This document shows, piece after piece, positions 24,227 through 30,915 of a DNA stretch of 59,370 nucleotides. The notes below the pieces were generated by a model that was given only the letters and a program-made list of their open reading frames with translations, did not search any database and had not been told where the DNA came from. Position numbers and translations under genes: made by a program. The stretch's first letter is position 1; each line of letters begins with the position of its first letter. Source of the stretch: Rikenellaceae bacterium (GTDB lineage Bacteria; Bacteroidota; Bacteroidia; Bacteroidales; UBA932); contig CAAGIG010000022.1 in assembly GCA_900769885.1 (NCBI GenBank), positions 1-59,370 on the forward strand, in the 5' to 3' direction.

Positions 24227-26272
24227 TCAGAATTTGGGTGTGATTCCGATGAATATTTCGAAGTTTATTCCGGGCATCGGGCGGGAGAGGACAGAGAGGT
24301 ATTCTTCGTTGAAGAGGTTGTTTACTGCCCCTTTGAGAGAGAGGTCTGCCCATTTGAAATTGAGGTTTTTCTCCAGTACGATATTGCTCATAAAATAGGT
24401 TGGGAGTTTCCCGGTGAGTGAAATGTCGTTGCTCGACATTGTGTACCGTTCGCTGTAGTAGCACCATTTATAGGTAAAAGCCCATCCTCTCCAGGCTATT
24501 CTGCCATTGATGGATGAAGAGTATTCCGGAACGTAAGGGAGCTGTTTTCCAACCGATTGGTCGGCAATGGAAACAGGTTCTCCGTTATTTATGGAAGGCG
24601 TCCACGAGAAAGTGGCACCAATATCCAATTTCCATTCACGGGCAAAAATCCAATCGAGTTTTCCGTCAATTTCAACTCCGTACGCGTGAACATCCTTGAT
24701 ATTCTTGGGAGAGAAGAACCCTTTGGTCGTTGGAAGCCAGATAATCCAGTCGTGGATATATGAGTCAAACCAGGTAGCGGACCCGGAAATGGTGAAAAAC
24801 CCTTCTTTCCCCGCAGAGAATGAAACTCCTGCATCATAACTCCATCCGCTCTCATTCTTCAAATCGGGATTTCCTCCGGGCAAAAAATAGAGGTCGTTCA
24901 ATGATGGAAAGCGGTAATTCCTCGAAACGGAAGCTTTCGCAACGATATTCCCCTTTTTGCAAATCACTCCGTCAATGAAAAGTGCAGGTATGATTGGGGT
25001 GAATGTAGTTCCATACATCTCATCTCTCAGTACTAAAGAGATACCCATACGTTCAATTGGTTTCCATTTTGCAGAGATAGCTCCCGAAAGTTCAATACGC
25101 CCTTTCTGATACCCGACAATTGCTTTGTCCCCATCCTGACGGATAATGTTTTTGTCCTTACTGGTGACAAAATGCTGATGAGCCGACAAACTTGCGGTAA
25201 ACAACCATTTTTTTCCAATATAGTATTCTCCTTCAGCTTGTCCGTAAAAAGTATTTATGGTACTGCGCGACCGGGTCATATCTGCCATAATGCCATTTCC
25301 GACATCCCTTTTGTAATCGTATGCCATCCAGGTGTAGATATATCCCCCTTTTGCCGATAGTTTCCAGTCAGAGCGAAGATGGTCCCAGGTGATAATTCCC
25401 CTGAAGGTCTGTTCCCTCTGGCGATTGTCGAACTCTGTGTCATCAGAATAGTCGGTGGTAAGTAGCGGAAGCTCCCTGTTCGAATTGATATACCACGCAT
25501 TCAGCCCGAAACGGTCCCCTTTGAGGGTATTGTAATAGACCTCCTGAAGAAGATGGAAATCCCGGAATGCACCACTTTTATTTGTCTCAACAGGATAATA
25601 TTGCTCTATGATATTCATATTTTCATCATAGATATTCTCCTTTTTGTCGTGGTTACGGTATTTGAAATCGTTGGCAGAAGATGAAAGGACTGCCCTGGTC
25701 GAAACTTGCCATTTGGCATTTCCGTAGGTCAATCGCAAAAATTCATCAAATGTTTTGAATGATCCGACCCCTTGAATATATTGCAGCCCGAATCCATCAG
25801 CAGAGGCAGGAACAGTTGAAAGTTTCACAGAACCACCGAGTCCGCCACCTGTTTCATTTACAGAAGATGTTCCGTGCAGTAGCGATGCGTCGTCGATAAA
25901 GTACGACGGAATCATCGAAAAGTCGGTCATTCCCAACATCGGATTGTTGATTTTCATCCCATTCCAACTCACTTGGGTATGCGAAGCGGAGGTTCCCCTG
26001 AATGCAACAGTTGAAAGGGTCGCACGACCATAATTCTTCACAAAAATAGAAGAGTTAAAGGTTAAAACATCAGCTATTGACAAAGCAATGTTTTCTTTCA
26101 ATTTTATCGAATCGAATGAAGTTTTTTGTACCCCGATCTCTTTCATCGGACGGTCAGCATAGACTTGCGCCTCATTGATATGGTAGATTTTCTTTGACAT
26201 TCCCTCCTCTTGTTGGGCAACCATAACCAGTGGCAGCAGAAACAATAATATGATACCAATTCCTCTATTCAT
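24227..26272 (-). CDS. btuB: TonB-dependent outer-membrane receptor, BtuB-like
   Basis: This 681-residue protein has a signal peptide (MNRGIGIILLFLLPLVMVAQ) and a plug domain (DVLTFNSSIFVKNYGRATLSTVAFRGTSASHTQVSWNGM and ETGGGLGGSVKL). A 22-strand-type barrel ends in ...FIGITPKF with a terminal Phe. The short N-terminus lacks the carboxypeptidase-like extension of SusC proteins. It is the last gene of a cobalamin-riboswitch operon and directly follows btuG, so the cargo is probably vitamin B12 or another corrinoid. The assignment rests on context more than on sequence. Confidence 0.85.
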   Translation of the reverse strand: MNRGIGIILLFLLPLVMVAQQEEGMSKKIYHINEAQVYADRPMKEIGVQKTSFDSIKLKENIALSIADVLTFNSSIFVKNYGRATLSTVAFRGTSASHTQVSWNGMKINNPMLGMTDFSMIPSYFIDDASLLHGTSSVNETGGGLGGSVKLSTVPASADGFGLQYIQGVGSFKTFDEFLRLTYGNAKWQVSTRAVLSSSANDFKYRNHDKKENIYDENMNIIEQYYPVETNKSGAFRDFHLLQEVYYNTLKGDRFGLNAWYINSNRELPLLTTDYSDDTEFDNRQREQTFRGIITWDHLRSDWKLSAKGGYIYTWMAYDYKRDVGNGIMADMTRSRSTINTFYGQAEGEYYIGKKWLFTASLSAHQHFVTSKDKNIIRQDGDKAIVGYQKGRIELSGAISAKWKPIERMGISLVLRDEMYGTTFTPIIPALFIDGVICKKGNIVAKASVSRNYRFPSLNDLYFLPGGNPDLKNESGWSYDAGVSFSAGKEGFFTISGSATWFDSYIHDWIIWLPTTKGFFSPKNIKDVHAYGVEIDGKLDWIFAREWKLDIGATFSWTPSINNGEPVSIADQSVGKQLPYVPEYSSSINGRIAWRGWAFTYKWCYYSERYTMSSNDISLTGKLPTYFMSNIVLEKNLNFKWADLSLKGAVNNLFNEEYLSVLSRPMPGINFEIFIGITPKF

Positions 26273-26296
26273 AAATTTCCTCTATTTATAAATAAT

Positions 26297-27376
26297 CTAT
26301 TTCCAACAAAACGCCCCTGGAATTACCCCTGAGTAAAATTCATCCAGCAATTCACCATCTTTGGAATATCGGTAAATCATTCCAGGTTGTACAAAATCAA
26401 TAGCATCTGCAATATAGACATCGCCGCTATGTGGATCAACGGTCAGTCCATAGTAGATAGTCCCCTTATATGGAAGGAAAGGACGCACAGGTGTCTGATC
26501 TGCAGTTACATCCATTTCCCAGATGTCGTCATTTATCCAGTACAGTTTATCCTTCGAACCATTCAATTGTACTTCTGAAGGGGTGTCCCCATAATCGAAT
26601 TTAAACTCTTTTTCAATTGTAAAAGATTCAGCATCAATACAATATAGAGATGGTGCCTCGTAGCCGTAGGGGGAGTCTTCAGACCCTCCGTCAGTGATAG
26701 TCCAAAGTTTGTTATTGCAATCGAGTCTCAATGATGTAGGCTGGATTCCAACAATAAGTTCATCAACGACAGCATCACTCCTGGTGTCAATTTTCAAAAT
26801 TCTGTTTTGGTTGGACCAGCAATTTACAAAAACATAATCCCCAAATTGGACCATCTGTTCGGTAGAGCCATTCTCCATTTCCATTCCGGGACATTCAATA
26901 TATCCTGTAATTTCATATTTCTTGGGATTCACGATAAATATGCGATTGTCCCAGATTTGTGTGATATAAGCTTTCTCATCCGAGATAAAATGGATATATC
27001 TTGGGGAAGTAAGGTTGGTAATTCTCCCAACTTCCTTAAATGTATTTATGTTTATTGCAAAAACGACGTGTGAATTATTTACCACAATCCAGCCGATTGA
27101 ATCTCTGATAACCATAGACTGGGCTACATCCCCGAGTTTCATTCCATTTGCCCTATAAAAGACCTCGTTATCTATTTTTTCAGTGGCAGGGTCGTAATAA
27201 GAAAGTGTTGCATTTCCGTATTGGAAACTCCCTTCATTGATTATGAATACCCCTTTAGAGGAGGCATTGAAATCTTCCTCTGCGCCATACTCCCACTTCA
27301 TACATCCGAAAAGAAGGGGGAGCAGGCAGCAAAGAATTGAAAACTTATATAATATTGTCGAACTTTTTCCTGTCAT
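26297..27376 (-). CDS. btuG: BtuG-type surface corrinoid-binding lipoprotein (DUF5074 beta-propeller)
   Basis: This 359-residue lipoprotein has a signal peptide ending LLFGC (Cys25). The mature part carries repeated propeller blades with the marks of the BtuG family: GVFIINEGSFQYGNATLSYYDP, FYRANGMKLGDVAQSM, LTSPRYIHF, STEQMVQFGDYVFVNCWS, LWTITDGG and a closing IPGAFCWK. BtuG sits on the cell surface over BtuB and captures B12 with very high affinity. It abuts the upstream lipoprotein gene (stop and start adjacent) and is followed after 24 bp by the TonB receptor. Recognition of the family is strong. Confidence 0.92.
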   Translation of the reverse strand: MTGKSSTILYKFSILCCLLPLLFGCMKWEYGAEEDFNASSKGVFIINEGSFQYGNATLSYYDPATEKIDNEVFYRANGMKLGDVAQSMVIRDSIGWIVVNNSHVVFAININTFKEVGRITNLTSPRYIHFISDEKAYITQIWDNRIFIVNPKKYEITGYIECPGMEMENGSTEQMVQFGDYVFVNCWSNQNRILKIDTRSDAVVDELIVGIQPTSLRLDCNNKLWTITDGGSEDSPYGYEAPSLYCIDAESFTIEKEFKFDYGDTPSEVQLNGSKDKLYWINDDIWEMDVTADQTPVRPFLPYKGTIYYGLTVDPHSGDVYIADAIDFVQPGMIYRYSKDGELLDEFYSGVIPGAFCWK

Positions 27377-29083
27377 CTATTGCATTAATTTGTAGTCGTA
27401 AATTCCTGATACTTCGGTAGAAATCTCTCCAACCCATCCGCTTTTGGCATTAACGGAAGTCTGGATTTTTACAAAATCTATATATTTGAGTTCCACCGCA
27501 TTTCCTTCAAAATCAATGGTATTGGAAATTTTAAATGTGTTCAGATCCACTATCAGATCAATTGGAGAATTATTGTCCACATATCCCCAATCGTAGTATG
27601 GCAAAACCCAAATCGAACCATTGCCGCTCGAGTCGTAATTTCTTGCCTCCAGGCGTGTTCCCCTGAGAGTGTATTTATCCTCCTTGATCCAGGATGGGTA
27701 GTAAGAATCCTGGTCGTGGTATTGTATAAGATAGTCTATTGTTCCGCCACCACCTTGATTGTCTGTCCATTGTACATCCATACCTGAAGAGACCGGACGG
27801 TAATATGTTATAGCATATTCCTGAATAGTCCCTGCCACAGCAGTTTCACTACCTTTAAGTTCATACCAGGTGTCGTTAGGCTCTCCGTCCCCGTTCTCAT
27901 CCTGCATTACCCACACTACTCCCGGTTCCGAATCTCCGTCAAAAGAGTTTGCACTTATTGCAAGGTCATACCCTCCGGTGCAGTCAATGCTATGGTCAAA
28001 TCCTGCCACGATATAACCGCCAAATCCCCCTAACGAAAGCCAGAGCTCTTCCTCCAATCGTCCCTCTGCGTATTCTATAGCATCCTCCATTGAAATCTCA
28101 TCTCCCGAGAATCCGCTGGTTTTCACATCGTTAATAAATTGTCCGGGCGCAGGGGTGTAGTCGTAAATTTTATTTGCTTTACAATTACTTGAAGCAGATT
28201 TGCCTCTGTAAAAGGTCCCCTCTACAGGTGCCACGTTAATGGTAAGTTCCTCTGTAAGGGTGTATGTCCCATTTGGGTGTGTCAAGCACGCTGTCAATTG
28301 ATAACTTCCCACTTTCGAAATGGAACATATGTAATAAGGTGTGTTATCCTGCTGCATCAGCTCTCCGTCAATATACCAGCTGAAAAGACCATTCTCACCA
28401 TTGATTATTTCAACAGGGGCAATTTTAATTCTTCTTCCACTCGAATAATTGTAAACATTCTGCTCAAATGACCAGCTAATTGGGAGTTCATCTTTGTTGC
28501 ATACAACAATTTCAAAGCAAACCGAGTCGGCCCCATCTTCATTTTCTGCAACAAATTTGGTAGAAAATCTACCTGTAGCTTCACTGCTGAATGTGTATGC
28601 AATCTCTTCGCAAACCTTTTCCCTGTCAACATACCAGCTGAATAGAGTTTCAATAGAGCATTCTTTAACCGTGGGGATAAGTTTCAACTGACTATCTGCA
28701 GCAATTGTAAATCCGTTCTCACTATTTGGAAGAGATATCCACGGAATTTCCAGTTCCACTACTTCAATTTTGATATCAGCTTTGTCAACTCCTGCCTCGG
28801 TGGTGACAGTAAGGGTAATGAAGAATTCTCCAATTTCATCTTTGCAGAAAGTAAGTGACGGCAGTGTGGAAAGAATATCATCTCCGCTACTCCAGCAAAA
28901 CTGTGCGTCTTCCACATAGGAATATTTTGGTGAGATGGTTATGCTGCGACCTTGCTTTACACGATACACACCTGTATTATTGTCCAATGTGATTTCAGGG
29001 GGCAATTCTCCTGTAATCGTATTGTCAATGTTGCAGGAAAATGTAAGTATCAGCGTTATAGCCAAAATAAATAATTTCTTCAT
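27377..29083 (-). CDS. Ig/PKD-domain surface lipoprotein of the B12 operon
   Basis: This 568-residue lipoprotein has its lipobox Cys at 17 (LILTFSC). Three tandem PKD/Ig-like domains follow (about residues 45-107, 120-200 and 210-290). They have repeated F/CWSS or FSWYVD-type cores (AQFCWSSGDD, TLFSWYVDRE, GLFSWYIDGE). The C-terminal 270 residues form a separate domain (GGFGGYIVAGFDHSI, DENGDGEPNDTWYELKGSE, NGSIWVLPYYDWGYVDNNSP, KYIDFVKIQTSVNAKSGWVGEISTE). I recall that domain in surface proteins encoded in Bacteroidales B12 loci, possibly the BtuH group. A corrinoid-binding or accessory role is inferred from its position, first after the riboswitch. Several cysteines suggest disulfides or ligand contacts. 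Confidence 0.75.
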   Translation of the reverse strand: MKKLFILAITLILTFSCNIDNTITGELPPEITLDNNTGVYRVKQGRSITISPKYSYVEDAQFCWSSGDDILSTLPSLTFCKDEIGEFFITLTVTTEAGVDKADIKIEVVELEIPWISLPNSENGFTIAADSQLKLIPTVKECSIETLFSWYVDREKVCEEIAYTFSSEATGRFSTKFVAENEDGADSVCFEIVVCNKDELPISWSFEQNVYNYSSGRRIKIAPVEIINGENGLFSWYIDGELMQQDNTPYYICSISKVGSYQLTACLTHPNGTYTLTEELTINVAPVEGTFYRGKSASSNCKANKIYDYTPAPGQFINDVKTSGFSGDEISMEDAIEYAEGRLEEELWLSLGGFGGYIVAGFDHSIDCTGGYDLAISANSFDGDSEPGVVWVMQDENGDGEPNDTWYELKGSETAVAGTIQEYAITYYRPVSSGMDVQWTDNQGGGGTIDYLIQYHDQDSYYPSWIKEDKYTLRGTRLEARNYDSSGNGSIWVLPYYDWGYVDNNSPIDLIVDLNTFKISNTIDFEGNAVELKYIDFVKIQTSVNAKSGWVGEISTEVSGIYDYKLMQ

Positions 29084-29195
29084 AAATGAGCCAAGTCATT
29101 ATGCAGGAAGGGGACAATAATCCAAAACTTATTGACAATATGGAGTAAAACAGTTCTGGTTACAACCCGTTATCCTGCAGGTTTAAATCCAATAT

Positions 29196-29345
29196 GCAGA
29201 GGTAGGTCTTCTGACTTATCCCTTTATTGCGCCTTCCCAGTAGTAACCAGTGGCAAAGAGTACAATAAATTTCCCCGCAGGGAGGGATTAACAGCAACAG
29301 GTATTGTTCCGGATTCCCACCGGATTCCCTTTTAACCCTTAAAGT
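29196..29345 (-). ncRNA. Cobalamin riboswitch
   Basis: Read on the minus strand, the leader contains AAAAGGGAATCCGGTGGGAA, then AATCCGGAACAA, CTGTTGCTGTTAA, GCCACTGG, GGGAAGGCG and finally AAGTCAGAAGACCTACC. These occur in order and are the conserved blocks of the cobalamin (AdoCbl-type) riboswitch, including the B12 box. It lies between the operon promoter and the Ig-domain lipoprotein ATG (29083), leaving about 110 nt for the expression platform. Binding of cobalamin should lower expression of the three-gene uptake operon. Confidence 0.95.
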
Positions 29346-29375
29346 TGATCAGCTTTTTGGGCTCCTATGCAATTG

Positions 29376-29406
29376 CAAAAGTATGAACTTTTCCCTTTTA
29401 TACAAA
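29376..29406 (-). promoter_or_regulatory. Promoter of the B12 operon
   Basis: On the minus strand, TTTG (29406-29403) is followed after 19 bp by TACTTTTG (29383-29376), a full consensus match. The predicted start, near 29369, is just upstream of the riboswitch. The -33 TTTG overlaps the A-run of the 24-bp direct repeat. Confidence 0.75.
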
Positions 29407-29427
29407 AAAACTTCATCCCGATAGCAG
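29404..29427 (-). repeat. 24-bp direct repeat, copy next to the B12 promoter
   Basis: Seven A followed by CTTCATCCCGATAGCAG is identical to 30008-30031. Here the matching upstream terminator arm is missing, so on the minus strand this copy is only the second half of a terminator. The two copies bracket the HigBA remnant. Confidence 0.9.
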
Positions 29428-29451
29428 GCCTGTGAGTTTTCCTGGTGTGAA

Positions 29452-29838
29452 TTATTCAGTGTGTTCATTTTCTCCATATGGTGCTTGTTCCGGCTCGCTG
29501 AGGTAATTTCTTTGTGCCGTGTACCCAAGTCCGTAAGCTGCCGGTTTAACAATTTCCACACTCATTTCAAGGGCCGATATCATTTTATAGAATACAGCGA
29601 CGCTTGGGATAATTACCCCATTCTCTATGCGAGAAATGTATGACTTGGTAGTCTGAGTGCGCCTTGCAAGTTCTGTTTGAGAAATTTTAGCCTCCTTTCG
29701 TGCATTGCGAAGAATCAATCCCGTATAATACGAGTAAGCATCCTCCTCAAACTTAATCCTTTCAGGGGTCCCCTCTTTCCCATATCGTGCGTCAAGTACA
29801 GCATCATAATCCTGAACCATTTCTTCTTTTGTATTCAT
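29452..29838 (-). CDS. XRE-family HigA-like antitoxin, orphaned
   Basis: This 128-residue protein has an HTH at about residues 41-95 (ISQTELARRTQTTKSYISRIENGVIIPSV), preceded by an acidic helical segment (GTPERIKFEEDAYSYYTGLIL), the usual layout of Bacteroidetes HigA antitoxins. Its ATG overlaps the 3' end of a ruined higB. The gene itself is intact, and so may now act only as a DNA-binding regulator or as a decoy against related toxins. The stop lies 24 bp from the direct repeat. Confidence 0.85.
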   Translation of the reverse strand: MNTKEEMVQDYDAVLDARYGKEGTPERIKFEEDAYSYYTGLILRNARKEAKISQTELARRTQTTKSYISRIENGVIIPSVAVFYKMISALEMSVEIVKPAAYGLGYTAQRNYLSEPEQAPYGENEHTE

Positions 29839-29961
29839 AATATTCTTCCTTAATCTTTAATGCCTTTGAACAAAACGACAATATAATCCTCTTCAAAAAT
29901 GAAGAATACCCTATAGATATTGCTATTATATTCTACCCTTAGTTCATATATGCCGTTTCAT
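29804..29961 (-). pseudogene. Ruined HigB/RelE-type toxin gene
   Basis: Starting from an ATG at 29961 (MKRHI, then stop), the sequence holds pieces of a HigB toxin in different frames. NGIYELRVEYNSNIYRVFF followed by IFEEDYIVVLF (29957-29850) is the middle of the RelE fold. ALKIKEEYYEYKRR in another frame overlaps the antitoxin start and is the usual C-terminal helix. Roughly 55-60 residues of the N-terminal half, and the QKKTQKTP-type stretch between the two pieces, appear deleted. The toxin cannot be made. Family recognition is from memory of HigB sequences. Confidence 0.8.
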
Positions 29962-29965
29962 AATG

Positions 29966-29973
29966 CAAAGATA
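29966..29973 (-). promoter_or_regulatory. -7 element of the HigBA operon
   Basis: TATCTTTG on the minus strand is an exact match ending 4 nt before the higB remnant ATG. The promoter therefore survives and can still drive the antitoxin gene. The -33 region is weak. Confidence 0.5.
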
Positions 29974-30007
29974 TGAAAAGGAGTTGCAATATCTTGTAAC
30001 ATTTCGT

Positions 30008-30040
30008 AAAAAAACTTCATCCCGATAGCAGAATGAAGTT
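30008..30040 (-). terminator. Terminator of the M6 protease/lipoprotein operon, containing the second 24-bp repeat copy
   Basis: On the minus strand, AACTTCAT (30040-30033) pairs with ATGAAGTT (30020-30013) across a 12-nt loop and is followed by a T-run, ending the gene that stops at 30062. The 24 bp 30008-30031 are repeated exactly at 29404-29427. Only this copy has both arms. Confidence 0.8.
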
Positions 30041-30061
30041 CTATAATTGGTAGTATGATTT

Positions 30062-30904
30062 TTAAAACAGATTATTGCGGACCGACTGCAGCGTTTCCCG
30101 ATTCTCCTGCAATTTCTTTTGCAGCTGGGATACATTCTGACTGTTCATTGCACTCACTGTCTTGAGGAGTTCTTTGGTCTTCAACAGCTCGCGGTGCTCT
30201 TTGGATGACAATTTGATTCCATTGGTAATCAGGGATATCCGTTTGAAGATGTTTCTCACCTGATTGTCATTGAGAATCAATGGGATTTTGTCAATATTAT
30301 TGCTTAAAAGATATAACTCCTCAATAGCACCGGCCACAGCTGCTTCCCAGAAAAGATTAACGGAGTTCTGTTTATATGCTTCATTATAAAGCTCATTAAT
30401 CATATTCCTTATCGCTTTTGCACTTCTGCGATGGGACTCGTTGAGGTTTATATTGAATCCGGGATTATTGATATCAACTAAAAGTCTGGCAATAGTCTGT
30501 TTGTAATCGCTAAGAGGTTTATGATATGCAGCTGCAACGATCATATCTGCCTTGAAAATAACTGCCGCCCGATATTTTTTGCCCATTGTTGTTGCCTGAG
30601 CCGCTTTGCTCAATGGCATCAGGTAATCGGGGCGTTCCTTTTGATATTCCTCTGTCAGCAAAACCTCTTTTGAGATTATTTTGGAGAAGAATGTTGATGC
30701 TCCGATTTTGCGAATCTCATCCACCAGCGAGTCCAAATTGCTTTTGAGCACCTTGTCGGTGTAGATTGTGCTGTTGGATGCAGCAGAACCCGCAGTTATT
30801 GCAGATAGGTTGCTTTCGGGGCTATCCTCCTGTGAGTCTCCACAAGAGGTCGCCCCAATAGCAATCATTAGGAATAAAGTTATGAATATCAATCTATTCC
30901 TCAT
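30062..30904 (-). CDS. Lipoprotein of unknown function
   Basis: I do not recognise this 280-residue protein. It has a lipoprotein signal peptide ending IGATSC (Cys21), a Ser/Ala-rich linker and an almost entirely helical mature part. The last 50 residues (LLKTKELLKTVSAMNSQNVSQLQKKLQENRETLQ) look like a coiled coil. It begins 11 bp after the M6 metalloprotease and ends at a terminator, so it is the last gene of that operon. A chaperone or inhibitor role for the protease would be a guess. Confidence 0.7.
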   Translation of the reverse strand: MRNRLIFITLFLMIAIGATSCGDSQEDSPESNLSAITAGSAASNSTIYTDKVLKSNLDSLVDEIRKIGASTFFSKIISKEVLLTEEYQKERPDYLMPLSKAAQATTMGKKYRAAVIFKADMIVAAAYHKPLSDYKQTIARLLVDINNPGFNINLNESHRRSAKAIRNMINELYNEAYKQNSVNLFWEAAVAGAIEELYLLSNNIDKIPLILNDNQVRNIFKRISLITNGIKLSSKEHRELLKTKELLKTVSAMNSQNVSQLQKKLQENRETLQSVRNNLF

Positions 30905-30915
30905 AACTTGTTTAA

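Noticed and set aside
29404..30031. Two-copy 24-bp repeat considered as a CRISPR remnant
   Set aside because: There are only two copies about 600 bp apart with a gene between them, no spacer periodicity and no cas genes. The repeat is explained by a terminator.
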